A stretch of DNA of 64,000 nt from Bilifractor sp002394235 (lineage in GTDB: Bacteria; Bacillota; Clostridia; Lachnospirales; Lachnospiraceae), in contig NZ_JBQKGJ010000002.1 in assembly GCF_052118845.1 (NCBI RefSeq), forward strand, positions 62,001-126,000, given 5' to 3'. A program made the position numbers and the translations under genes. The notes below the pieces were generated by a model, which was not told where the DNA came from, made no database searches, and saw only the letters and a list, made by a program, of their open reading frames with translations. Positions within the stretch are counted from its first letter, which is position 1; every line of letters begins with the position of its first letter. Positions 7,875 through 16,065 of this stretch are shown here, piece by piece.

Positions 7875-9206
7875 TCAGTTCTCCTCCTTGTCCTGTCTCT
7901 CCCTGATAATGAAACGGATCGCGGTTCCCTTAAAACCGAAGGCATCACGCACCCGGTTCTCCAGATATCTCTGATAAGAGAAATGCATCAGTTTCTTCTC
8001 ATTCACAAAGATTACAAAGGTCGGCGGCTTCACCGCTACCTGTGTCATATAAAAAACTTTCAGCCTCCTTCCCTTATCTGACGGCGGCTGCTGCATGGCA
8101 AGAGCTTCGGTCAGGATGTCATTCAGAACACCGGTCTGCACACGAAGCGTCTGCGAATCCAAAATCTCATCGATGGTGTCAAAGAGCTTCGGAAGTCTCT
8201 GTCCGGTTTTGGCGGATATGAAGATAATCTCCGCGTAATAGGCAAAGGAGAGGGTATTTCTAACCTTGTTCGTAAACTCCTTCACGGATTTATCATCCTT
8301 CTCGACCGCATCCCACTTATTCACCGCGACAATCAGCCCTTTCCCTCTCTCGTGGGCGATTCCGGCAATCTTCGCGTCCTGCTCGGTGATTCCCTCCGTC
8401 GCGTCGATCACGACAACCGCGATATCACAGCGCTCCACCGCAGATACAGTCCGGATGATGCTGTACCGCTCCAGGTCCTCCTTTATCTTGCTCTTTCTCC
8501 GAAGACCCGCGGTATCAATGAAGGTATAATTCTTCCCGTTCCGGGAAATAACCGTGTCGATCGCATCTCTTGTGGTGCCTGCGATATCCGATACAATGAC
8601 CCGGTTACCGCCGAGTAGTTTATTGATTATAGAGGACTTTCCGACATTCGGCTTCCCGACAACGGCAATTCTGGGATTCTCGTCCTCCTCCGGCGCCTCT
8701 GCTCCCTCTGGGAACTTCGAAATCACCGCATCGAGAAGATCCCCAAGTCCCTGCTTTCCTTCCGCAGAAATCGCATAAGGTTCTCCTATACCAAGGTTAT
8801 AGAACTCATATACATCCATCTGCTGTGCCTTGAAGCTGTCCACCTTATTCACGGCAAGCACAATCGGCTTCCGGCTCTTGCGCAGCATGGTGGCAACCTG
8901 ATAATCCGCGTCTGTCAGTCCCTGACGGACGTCGGTCATAAAAATGATCACATCAGCGGTGTCGATGGCGATCATCGCCTGTTCTCTCATCTGCGAGAGG
9001 ATCACGTCGCTGCTGTCCGGCTCGATTCCACCGGTATCAATCATCGTAAACTCATGAGAGAGCCAGCTGACATCGGTATAGATCCGGTCCCTGGTCACTC
9101 CGGGCGTATCCTTCACAATGGAGATTCTCTCTCCTGCAAGAGCATTAAATAATGTAGACTTACCCACGTTCGGGCGTCCCACAACTGCTACGATCGGTTT
9201 GCTCAT
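7875..9206 (-). CDS. der: ribosome biogenesis GTPase Der (EngA)
   Basis: Double-GTPase needed for 50S subunit assembly. Two G domains are visible: GRPNVGKSTLFN with DTGG and NKVD, and GKPNVGKSSIIN with DTAGLRRK and NKWD, followed by the C-terminal KH-like domain ending GFKGTAIRFIIRERQ. The start MSKPIVAVVG at 9206 has AAGGAG 8 bases upstream; a longer frame exists but adds 17 atypical residues. The first 47 bases overlap the 3' end of the upstream DUF512 gene, read in another frame. The protein has 443 residues, as expected. Confidence 0.97.
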   Translation of the reverse strand: MSKPIVAVVGRPNVGKSTLFNALAGERISIVKDTPGVTRDRIYTDVSWLSHEFTMIDTGGIEPDSSDVILSQMREQAMIAIDTADVIIFMTDVRQGLTDADYQVATMLRKSRKPIVLAVNKVDSFKAQQMDVYEFYNLGIGEPYAISAEGKQGLGDLLDAVISKFPEGAEAPEEDENPRIAVVGKPNVGKSSIINKLLGGNRVIVSDIAGTTRDAIDTVISRNGKNYTFIDTAGLRRKSKIKEDLERYSIIRTVSAVERCDIAVVVIDATEGITEQDAKIAGIAHERGKGLIVAVNKWDAVEKDDKSVKEFTNKVRNTLSFAYYAEIIFISAKTGQRLPKLFDTIDEILDSQTLRVQTGVLNDILTEALAMQQPPSDKGRRLKVFYMTQVAVKPPTFVIFVNEKKLMHFSYQRYLENRVRDAFGFKGTAIRFIIRERQDKEEN

Positions 9207-10554
9207 ACATCTGTCTCCTTCTATGTGTACTGCCCTTCGTCTCTCCGAGAACCGCAAGGCAGAAATCCTTTCCCTCCGGATCCACCACAGTGACGGGAAC
9301 CTTTAGTTCCATTATAACCTGTTCAACCGTGATGTCATCCAGAAAAACATTTTCCCCGGAACGAAGCATATTGCAGGGAATCAAAAGCTCCTCCCCGAGT
9401 TCTTTTCCCTTCAGCTGACGAATCAGATCCGTCCCTGTGACAAGTCCGGACACAGTGATTCTCTCGCCGAAAAAGTCATTCCGGATTGGTACGATCCGGA
9501 CGCAGACCTGCGGATATTTCTCCCGGATCAGTCCGCACAGCTTTCGAATGGTATCGGCAGGAAGCTGTCCCGTCGCAATCGTCAGGTTCCGTGTCCTGTC
9601 ATCTCCGCTGCGTTCCCGCAGCTCCTCTCTCACCTCTGTCTCCAGAAGCCTCAGCATGCCGACACCATTTTCCAGCTGAAGATAGCCGTCATACCGCTCC
9701 TCCTCCGGAATGTCCCTGCCCGCCAGAAGATACCACTCGTCCGACGCATGCACAAAATGCACTCCGTACTTAGGGTACAGCTTTTTCTGCCAGCTTTCGA
9801 TATGGTCAATTACCTTCGCCGCATCATCTCCATTGAACGGCTCGAGGGGGTACAGACCGTCCCGGAACCTGGAAAGTCCTACCGGCACAACCGAAAGGCT
9901 CCGGAGCGCAGGCAGGTATCCGGTGAGATCCCGGATGGTCCGTTCCAGCTCCTCCCCGTCATTCAGGCCTTTACAGAGAACGATCTGCCCGTTAATCTCG
10001 ATCCCGGCGTCCGCCAGCCTCTTCACCTTCGGAAAAACATCTCCCGCAAACCGGTTGTGAAGCATCTTCCTGCGGAGTTCCGGATTCGTGGTCTGAAACG
10101 AAATATTGATGGGTTCCATCCGGTAGCGGATAATCCGGTCTATATCGCTGTCGCTCATGTTTGTCAGCGTGACATAGTTGCCCTGAAGGAAGGACAATCT
10201 GGAATCGTCATCCTTGAAATAGAGCGTATCTCGCATTCCCTTCGGCATCTGGTCAATGAAGCAGAAAACGCAGTGGTTGCTGCAGGATTTGTAGTCATCC
10301 ATCAGCCCGTTTTCAAACTCCACACCAAGGTCCTCATCCGGATCCTTCTCGATTTCCAGTTCCCATTCTTCGCCGGATTTCTTCTTTTTCAGCAGGACCA
10401 CAATATAACTGTCATTCACCAAAAACCGGTAGTCAAAAATATCCTCAATATCGTTTCCATTGATCTTCAGAATCTCATCGCCGGGCTCCATTTCCATTTC
10501 CTCGGCAATGCTTCCGGGTTCGATTTTTCTTATAATATGTGCAGTCTTTCCCAT
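9160..10554 (-). CDS. DUF512 radical-SAM-like protein with N-terminal PDZ domain
   Basis: Putative iron-sulfur protein of the DUF512 family, commonly found next to der in Clostridia. The first ~90 residues look like a PDZ domain (IRKIEPGSIAEEMEMEPGDEIL). A Cx3Cx2C motif follows in CSNHCVFCFIDQMPKGMR, typical of the radical SAM part, and then NISFQTTNPELRRKML and the C-terminal DUF512 region. The start at 10554 follows GGAGG by 7 bases and gives 464 residues. The gene ends 47 bp inside der. The molecular function is unknown; the linkage suggests ribosome or membrane assembly, but this is only guilt by association. Confidence 0.88.
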   Translation of the reverse strand: MGKTAHIIRKIEPGSIAEEMEMEPGDEILKINGNDIEDIFDYRFLVNDSYIVVLLKKKKSGEEWELEIEKDPDEDLGVEFENGLMDDYKSCSNHCVFCFIDQMPKGMRDTLYFKDDDSRLSFLQGNYVTLTNMSDSDIDRIIRYRMEPINISFQTTNPELRRKMLHNRFAGDVFPKVKRLADAGIEINGQIVLCKGLNDGEELERTIRDLTGYLPALRSLSVVPVGLSRFRDGLYPLEPFNGDDAAKVIDHIESWQKKLYPKYGVHFVHASDEWYLLAGRDIPEEERYDGYLQLENGVGMLRLLETEVREELRERSGDDRTRNLTIATGQLPADTIRKLCGLIREKYPQVCVRIVPIRNDFFGERITVSGLVTGTDLIRQLKGKELGEELLIPCNMLRSGENVFLDDITVEQVIMELKVPVTVVDPEGKDFCLAVLGETKGSTHRRRQMYEQTDRSSCGTPERG

Positions 10555-10579
10555 TTTCCATCCTCCGATCATCCTACAA

Positions 10580-10608
10580 ATCATAACAAATCCGCTCTGA
10601 AAAAGCAA
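10580..10608 (-). promoter_or_regulatory. promoter of the DUF512-der-plsY-gpsA operon
   Basis: TTGCTT (10608-10603) and TATGAT (10585-10580) on the minus strand with a 17-bp spacer. The predicted start of transcription lies about 20 bases before the DUF512 start codon. Confidence 0.65.
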
Positions 10609-10628
10609 CTTGACCGCGGAAGCAGGCA

Positions 10629-10657
10629 TTGACACCCCTTTTTTTCAATGCTAATAT
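10629..10657 (+). promoter_or_regulatory. promoter of the PRPP synthetase gene
   Basis: TTGACA (10629-10634) and TAATAT (10652-10657) with a 17-bp spacer. It is divergent from the DUF512 promoter with about 20 bp between the -35 boxes. The leader to the prs start codon would be about 100 bases. Confidence 0.8.
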
Positions 10658-10762
10658 GTGTCGTGTACGCCCGTGCGAATTCATTATCTGCTATAGCGGA
10701 GCCGTTTTTTACGCGAATTTCCGGGCATCCCGTTGTGAAAAAACATTATACCGGAGGCTTTC

Positions 10763-11932
10763 ATGGCTAATACAAAATATCTGGTGAATGCATCTGCAGT
10801 CGCTCCTCTCAAGCTGATCGCTCTGCCCGGATGCGAAGAAATGGCTAAGACCATCAACAAGTATCTGATCCAGTTCCGGCAGGAGATCTCTGCCCAGAAC
10901 ACCGCAAAGAAGGACACCTATGGATATGCCACAGACAATTACATCATCGACGTGAACCTTCCCCGTTTCGGAAGCGGCGAGGGCAAGGGTGTCATCAATG
11001 AGTCCGTACGGGGCGTTGACCTTTTCATCCTCGTTGATGTATGCAATTACAGCGTCACCTACAGCGAGTTCGGAAACATCAACCACATGAGCCCCGATGA
11101 CCATTTCCAGAACCTCAAGCGCGTCATCGCCGCGGCAAACGGAAAGGCACACAGAATCAGCGTCATGATGCCGTTCCTGTACGAAGGCCGCCAGCACAAG
11201 AGAACCGGAAGGGAATCCCTCGACTGCGCGCTTGCTCTGCAGGAGCTCGTGGATTACGGCGTAACCAATATTCTGACCTTTGACGCCCACGACCCGCGCG
11301 TTATGAACTCCATTCCGCTTCACGGCTTTGATAATTTCTTCCCGACCTATCAGTTCCTGAAGGCACTGCTGAAGACAGAATCGGATATCCAGATTTCAAA
11401 TGACCACCTGATGATTATCTCCCCGGATGAGGGAGCCATGTCCCGTGCCATCTATTTCTCCAATGTGCTCGGAGTTGACATGGGCATGTTCTACAAGCGC
11501 CGTGATTATTCCCGAATCGTCAATGGCAAGAACCCCATCGTCGCCCACGAATTCCTCGGCGACTCGGTAGAGGGCAAGGACTGCATCGTCATCGACGATA
11601 TGATTTCCTCCGGCGGCAGCATGCTCGATGTCGCGACACAGCTGAAAAACCGCGGTGCCCGCAACGTATATGTCTGCTGCACCTTCGGCCTGTTCACAGA
11701 CGGACTGGCCAAATTTGATGAATACTACGAAAAGGGAATGATCAAGAAGGTCATCACCACTAACCTGATCTACCAGACACCGGAACTGCTCTCCCGCCCG
11801 TGGTATTCCACCGCGAAGATGGGCAAGTACATGGCCAGCATCATTGATACGCTGAACCACGACGTATCCATCAATAAGGTGCGTGACAACACCCTGAAGA
11901 TCAATAAGCTTCTCAAGCAGCATGGATGCTGA
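10763..11932 (+). CDS. prs: ribose-phosphate pyrophosphokinase (PRPP synthetase), long form
   Basis: Makes 5-phosphoribosyl-1-pyrophosphate from ribose-5-phosphate and ATP, in the cytoplasm. Family motifs: DVCNYSVTY, MPFLYEGRQHKRTGRE in the ATP/flexible region, LTFDAHDPRV with the metal-binding histidine, and the PRPP loop DDMISSGGSMLDVA. At 389 residues it is about 70 longer than the classical ~315-residue enzyme, with extra sequence around the N-terminus and insertions in the first domain. The start follows CGGAGG by 5 bases. It is monocistronic with its own promoter and a strong terminator. Confidence 0.93.
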   Translation: MANTKYLVNASAVAPLKLIALPGCEEMAKTINKYLIQFRQEISAQNTAKKDTYGYATDNYIIDVNLPRFGSGEGKGVINESVRGVDLFILVDVCNYSVTYSEFGNINHMSPDDHFQNLKRVIAAANGKAHRISVMMPFLYEGRQHKRTGRESLDCALALQELVDYGVTNILTFDAHDPRVMNSIPLHGFDNFFPTYQFLKALLKTESDIQISNDHLMIISPDEGAMSRAIYFSNVLGVDMGMFYKRRDYSRIVNGKNPIVAHEFLGDSVEGKDCIVIDDMISSGGSMLDVATQLKNRGARNVYVCCTFGLFTDGLAKFDEYYEKGMIKKVITTNLIYQTPELLSRPWYSTAKMGKYMASIIDTLNHDVSINKVRDNTLKINKLLKQHGC

Positions 11933-11947
11933 TTCAGATTTCGTCTG

Positions 11948-11987
11948 ATACTGCCGTACAATTCATTTTGTACGGCAGTATTTTTTT
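11948..11987 (+). terminator. rho-independent terminator of prs
   Basis: Perfect 14-bp stem, ATACTGCCGTACAA paired with 11968-11981, a 6-base loop and a run of T to 11987. A dispersed repeat element starts at the next base. Confidence 0.95.
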
Positions 11988-12085
11988 ACGCGAACAGTGA
12001 GCCGCAGCCGAATGTGAAGTATTCGTGTGCGGCGAGCGTCGCGATAGCGAGATAAAACTCGCGCAGCGTGTTTTATCTCGTTGAG
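11988..12085 (-). repeat. dispersed hairpin element, family 1, copy A (full)
   Basis: About 98 bp with two hairpins. One pairs GCCGCA-GC-CGAAT with ATTCG-TG-TGCGGC (12001-12033). The other pairs CGAGATAAAAC with GTTTTATCTCG (12048-12080). Nearly identical sequence lies at 31123-31221 in the opposite orientation, with shorter versions at 38866-38926 and 20621-20653. Copy A directly abuts the prs terminator. Confidence 0.8.
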
Positions 12086-12224
12086 CCGCATCTCAATACC
12101 ACCTATCTATGCCGGCTCTCATTATTGCATCTCCAGGCCATCTTCATGCGGCTATTTTAAGAACCTTTGCCGGCAGCAATCCAGGCTTTCATCATTGCAT
12201 CTCCGAGCCATCTTCATGCCCCTT

Positions 12225-12602
12225 TCAATAACGCCTCTGCGCCTCATACTCAAATGCACTGACATGGTGCCTCAGCCTGTCACCCTCGATCGCTATCACA
12301 TCAAACCGGCACGGCATATCCGGAGAAATCCGGTACTGCATCCGGAAGTAATCTGCCGCCCGGCTGATTCTTCTTCTTTTATTTTCATTGACTGCCTCCT
12401 CGGGCAGTCCGACGGCGCCGTTTCTTCTGTATTTCACCTCTACGAAAACAAGAGTTCTCTGTTCCTTCGTTTCATCCCTCGCGATCAGGTCAATCTCCCC
12501 CGTGCGGCACCGGAAATTCTGGCGGAGAATCAGATAGCCCTTATCCTCCAGATACCTCGCCGCCAGCGTTTCATACCTGGATCCTGTTTTCCTCTTATTC
12601 AC
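12225..12602 (-). CDS. yraN: YraN/UPF0102 family nuclease-fold protein
   Basis: UPF0102 family protein with a restriction-endonuclease-like fold, usually encoded beside rnhB. Conserved parts are GSRYETLAARYLEDKGY, NFRCRTGEIDLIARD and VFVEVKYRR, containing the E-D-E/K residues of the nuclease fold. I choose a GTG start at 12602: GGAGG lies 6 bases upstream, giving 125 residues, the normal length; an ATG-like start further out would add 12 residues. It is separated from rnhB by a 566-bp repeat-rich region. Biological role is unproven. Confidence 0.88.
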   Translation of the reverse strand: MNKRKTGSRYETLAARYLEDKGYLILRQNFRCRTGEIDLIARDETKEQRTLVFVEVKYRRNGAVGLPEEAVNENKRRRISRAADYFRMQYRISPDMPCRFDVIAIEGDRLRHHVSAFEYEAQRRY

Positions 12603-12665
12603 TTTTTTCCTCCAATCCATCCGCTCGAAACCAAACAAGCAGTCTTTTCCGCTTGAAATTACAAT

Positions 12666-12856
12666 GTGCCCGGTCGTTAATATTTTCGTTTGATAATATG
12701 GTGCGTCGGGTCGTTACTTATATTTTCGTTTTATTATATGGTGCGCCGGGTCGTTACATGTATTTTCGTTTTATATATATAGCGCTGGGTCGTTACATGT
12801 ATTTTCGTTTTATTAATGGTGCGCTGGGTCGTTACATGTATTTTCGTTTTATTATC
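12666..12856. repeat. five tandem ~40-bp repeats
   Basis: Five head-to-tail units of 35-40 bp (starts at about 12666, 12701, 12741, 12781 and 12819) share the core GGTCGTTACATGTATTTTCG followed by TTTTATTATATG and GTGCGC. The period of 40 or 38 is not a multiple of three and the reading frame changes, so it is not protein-coding. There are no unique spacers, so it is not a CRISPR array. Confidence 0.85.
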
Positions 12857-13168
12857 AGAAACAAGGGAAATTGCCCCCGGAATCGGGGATCAGAATAATC
12901 AGGGCTTTTCCTGCCCCAGATGTGCAAAACTGACGGTACAAGAACCGACAGACAAACGTATTAGATTCTTGCTTTTCTCCAACCGGCCATTTTGTGAAGA
13001 GCGGCGATTTTAGATAATTCTTGTTTTTCTCCGCCCGACAGTTTTGTGAAGGGCGACGATTTTGGGAATGCAATGCAGCATGTAAAAGACGGATGGATTT
13101 TTCACACGTCGCCAGAAAGAAAAACTGAATTCACATGTAAAAAACGGGAAATGCGAAAACGCGCCTTA
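12857..13168. other. intergenic region with a 52-bp direct repeat pair
   Basis: Two imperfect copies, about 12964-13012 and 13016-13064, share ATTCTTG, TTTTTCTCC, TTTTGTGAAG and CGATTTT in the same order. Together with the tandem repeats to the left this makes the spacer between yraN and rnhB rich in duplications. No gene with a ribosome binding site is visible. Confidence 0.55.
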
Positions 13169-13831
13169 TCAGACGTCAACAAAATGGCCGATAAATGTTC
13201 TCCGGTGAATCGGACAGGGCCCGTATTCCTTCAGCGCCGCAATATGCTCCGCCGTTCCGTACCCCTTGTTCTTTGCGAACCGGTATTCCGGAAATCTCCG
13301 GTCATACTCCTCCATGAGATGGTCTCTGGTAACTTTCGCCATGATGCTGGCCGCAGCAATGCTCTGGCTCTTCGCGTCTCCCTTTACAATGGAGACCTGT
13401 CTGAACGCCAGATCCGGAATATGAACCGCATCCACCAGGAGCAGATCCGGACTTACCCCGAGCTTTCCGACTGCCATCCGCATCGCCTCATATGTTGCCT
13501 GAAGGATGTTGATCTCATCGATCCTCTCCGGAGAAGCCGTTCCGATCCCGATCGCAATGGCTTCCCGCGAAATCACCTCAAACAGCTCCTCACGCCTTTT
13601 CTCGGAGAGCTTCTTGGAATCATTGATATAGCGGATCCGGATCTCCTTCGGAAGAATCACGGCTCCTGCCATCACCGGCCCGGCAAGAGGTCCTCTTCCC
13701 ACCTCGTCGATCCCGCAGATCAGTTCACAGTCCGGATATTTTTTTTCAAACTCACAGAGAGCCTCTACCCGCTCCATTTCCTTCCGAAGCTTTGCCTCCC
13801 GCTTTAATTCCGCTTCCTCTTTCTTCGTCAT
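13169..13831 (-). CDS. rnhB: ribonuclease HII
   Basis: Removes RNA from RNA-DNA hybrids. The DEDD catalytic residues are visible when counted from the start at 13831: D42 and E43 in CGIDEVGRGPLAGPV, D134 in LLVDAVHIP and D170 in VTRDHLM. SIVKGDAKSQSIAAASI is also conserved. The start at 13831 gives 220 residues, but its AAAGGA is 13 bases away, so an alternative start near 13909 (246 residues with a basic N-terminal extension) remains possible. It follows ylqF on the same strand. Confidence 0.94.
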   Translation of the reverse strand: MTKKEEAELKREAKLRKEMERVEALCEFEKKYPDCELICGIDEVGRGPLAGPVMAGAVILPKEIRIRYINDSKKLSEKRREELFEVISREAIAIGIGTASPERIDEINILQATYEAMRMAVGKLGVSPDLLLVDAVHIPDLAFRQVSIVKGDAKSQSIAAASIMAKVTRDHLMEEYDRRFPEYRFAKNKGYGTAEHIAALKEYGPCPIHRRTFIGHFVDV

Positions 13832-13943
13832 ATCTGATATACGGTCCTTTCTTCTTACGGCCTCAGCATACCTGATTGCATTATTGCCGCCTGACCTCCC
13901 CATCGCCACAGCAAAGGCTTTAAAGAGAAATTTAATAAAAGCA

Positions 13944-14789
13944 TCAAGCTTCGGGGATCTCCAGCGTTACTCTCCCGAGAGCGCCTCTGCGGAATTCATC
14001 CAGCAGGATAGCCGCCGCCTTTTCGTATGATACCTGATTTCCGACCGACAGGCATTTCCTGTTTACCGCGATATTCTCCAGAATCTTTACCGGTTCTTCC
14101 GATTCGGAGACGCCATACCTTGCCTCCAGCATGCCCGGATATTCCGCTGTCAGATAGCGGATCAGTTCCAGTGAAAGTTCCTCGGTCTGCACCACATCAT
14201 CACTGACGGAGCCGATAAATGCCAGGCGCACCCCGGCCTTCGGATCGTCAAACCGCGGCCACAGAATGCCCGGGGTATCAAGCAGATCAAGCTCCTTACT
14301 CAGATGAATCCACTGCTTTCCCTTGGTGACACCGGGTTTATTGCCTGTCTTTGCCGAAGCTCTTCCGGCCATGGAATTGATAAAGGTCGATTTCCCGACA
14401 TTCGGTATGCCCACAACCATCGCTTTGATCGTGCGGTTCCGGATCCCCCGGCGCCGGTCTCTTTCTATTTTCTCTCTGCACGCCTCACGGATCAGCGGCT
14501 GGATCTGCTTCAAGGTTCCTCTGTTTCTCGAATCCGCCAGCAGGACCTGGGCTCCCTGCTGCTGATAATATTCCATCCACAGCCTGTTCCTTTTCTCATC
14601 CGCAAGGTCCGCCTTGTTGAGTACAATCAGCCTCGATTTCTGTGCGCCCATGCTGCGAATATCCGGGTTCCGGCCGGAATAAGGAATTCTCGCATCGATC
14701 AGCTCAATGATGATATCAATCAGTTTCAGATCCTCCTGCATCTGACGTTTTGCCTTCGTCATATGTCCCGGATACCACTGTATTTCCAT
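13944..14789 (-). CDS. ylqF: ribosome biogenesis GTPase YlqF/RbgA
   Basis: Circularly permuted GTPase acting in late assembly of the 50S subunit. Motifs appear in permuted order: NKADL (G4) near residue 60, then GIPNVGKSTFINSM (G1), and DTPGILWPRFDD (G3). The N-terminal IQWYPGHMTKAKRQMQEDL is typical. The start has GGAGG 6 bases upstream, and the length is 281 residues. It lies between lepB and rnhB, a standard order in Firmicutes. Confidence 0.96.
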   Translation of the reverse strand: MEIQWYPGHMTKAKRQMQEDLKLIDIIIELIDARIPYSGRNPDIRSMGAQKSRLIVLNKADLADEKRNRLWMEYYQQQGAQVLLADSRNRGTLKQIQPLIREACREKIERDRRRGIRNRTIKAMVVGIPNVGKSTFINSMAGRASAKTGNKPGVTKGKQWIHLSKELDLLDTPGILWPRFDDPKAGVRLAFIGSVSDDVVQTEELSLELIRYLTAEYPGMLEARYGVSESEEPVKILENIAVNRKCLSVGNQVSYEKAAAILLDEFRRGALGRVTLEIPEA

Positions 14790-14853
14790 TCAACTCCTCC
14801 TGCAAATGATTCTTCCTGCCGCCTTCACGAGGCGGCAGATGTGTGAGGCTCTC

Positions 14854-15561
14854 TCACTTCAGAACCGAAAGCTTTCGAAACGGCAGCACACGGAGCCACA
14901 GCTTCCCCACGATCTCCGATTCCGCAATATTCCCGACCGCGTCATAACGGCTGTCTTCGCTCCCGTTGCGGTTGTCTCCGAGCACGAAATACTCATCCGC
15001 ATCAAGAGTGACTGGTTCTGATGCCACACCCGGATCAACGATTGAGGCAAAGTCATCTTTCATCGCCGTCCCGTTAATCAGTATCCTTCCATCGCTGATC
15101 TGAACCGTCTCTCCGGGCAGTCCCACGATCCTCTTGATCCGCAGCCCCTCCCCATACCTTCCGTTCCCCGAACGAAAAACAATAATATCTCCGCGCTTCG
15201 GCCGGCTCAGCCGGTATGCCGCCTCATTAATCAGACAGGTCTGTCCCGCTGACAACGTCGGTTCCATCGATCCCTCGTTGATCACAATCGCATGGCAGAA
15301 TGCCTGTGCAAACAGAAACGCCAGAATCAGCGCACAGCCTGCCGCAGCGCACCATCCTCCGATCCGGAATCCACGGGAATGCTGGTACGCCTTCTTCACC
15401 CCTTTCCGGCTCTCCTGAACACCCGGATCCTCCGGTTTATCGGTCTCCCGTTCCGCATCGCGCCGGAGCGCCGCCTCTGCCTGTCGGCGTTCCAGTGCCT
15501 GCTGTTCCACCGTTTTCACACCGGCCGGCGTCTCCTGCCGTTTTCTTTTCATTCTCCCCAT
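14854..15561 (-). CDS. lepB: signal peptidase I
   Basis: Membrane-bound serine/lysine protease that cleaves signal peptides. Catalytic S98 lies in NEGSMEPTL and catalytic K143 in RIKRIVGLPGE; the box GDNRNGSEDSR is also present. One membrane helix at about residues 68-92 anchors it. The first ~65 residues form a long, highly charged cytosolic extension (ERRQAEAALRRDAERETDK), longer than in most relatives. Total length 235. It is upstream of ylqF on the same strand. Confidence 0.95.
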   Translation of the reverse strand: MGRMKRKRQETPAGVKTVEQQALERRQAEAALRRDAERETDKPEDPGVQESRKGVKKAYQHSRGFRIGGWCAAAGCALILAFLFAQAFCHAIVINEGSMEPTLSAGQTCLINEAAYRLSRPKRGDIIVFRSGNGRYGEGLRIKRIVGLPGETVQISDGRILINGTAMKDDFASIVDPGVASEPVTLDADEYFVLGDNRNGSEDSRYDAVGNIAESEIVGKLWLRVLPFRKLSVLK

Positions 15562-15721
15562 AACTTCCGCTCCCCGTCCATTGTAAACTGTATTGCTAAA
15601 TCATACCACATAAGCCGTAAAATCGCCACGACCGATTCACGCAAAAAAGAGATCCTCCTTCCGCCGCCGTGGGAACTGTCCACAGCAAAGACCGATGGTC
15701 CCGCAGAAGAAAAATCTCTTT
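15562..15721. other. spacer upstream of lepB
   Basis: No gene is evident. The segment lies between lepB and the structured element that begins at 15722. Its minus strand should carry the lepB promoter, but no strong -35/-10 pair was recognised. Confidence 0.3.
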
Positions 15722-15902
15722 ACTGTATAAGCTCTTCGAAAACGCAGACAGGATCGTCACGCGCGAAGCGTGTGTAAGAGACTGGATGCGATTTCGAAGG
15801 CAACAGGTATGAGCACGAAGTGACGCGCAAGCGGCACGAAAGTGCAAATGCCTGTAGGATTGCGCAAGTGCGAAGCACGGAGCAATCCGTAGCTTATACA
15901 GT
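15722..15902. repeat. 181-nt multi-branched palindromic element (family 2, full copy)
   Basis: A perfect 12-bp closing stem, ACTGTATAAGCT (15722-15733) with 15891-15902, encloses three arms. Arm 1 pairs CTTCGAAA (15734-15741) with TTTCGAAG (15792-15799) and adds CGCA/TGCG and CACGC/GCGTG. Arm 2 pairs CAGGTAT (15804-15810) with ATGCCTG (15848-15854) and holds small hairpins including GCAC-GAAA-GTGC. Arm 3 pairs GGATTGC (15857-15863) with GCAATCC (15882-15888), topped by GTGC-GAA-GCAC. Arm 3, the right closing arm and ~30 bp to its right recur near 30241-30320; the right arm and flank recur at 23909-23963. Confidence 0.75.
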
Positions 15903-16065
15903 GTGTGGCATGATGTATCGTATGGGTGTTTGCCGTATTCTCCGCAAACCCCTTGATCTGGCAAGAAAACAGGAGTCGGCAAGGGGAATTCGCACCTGTT
16001 TCACTGTACAACGGCTATCCGAAAGCTAACCTGTCCGAAAGCTGACCGATCTGAAGGCAGTTCCA

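Noticed and set aside
12666..12856. Possible CRISPR array
   Set aside because: The units are contiguous tandem repeats without unique spacers, and no cas genes are present.
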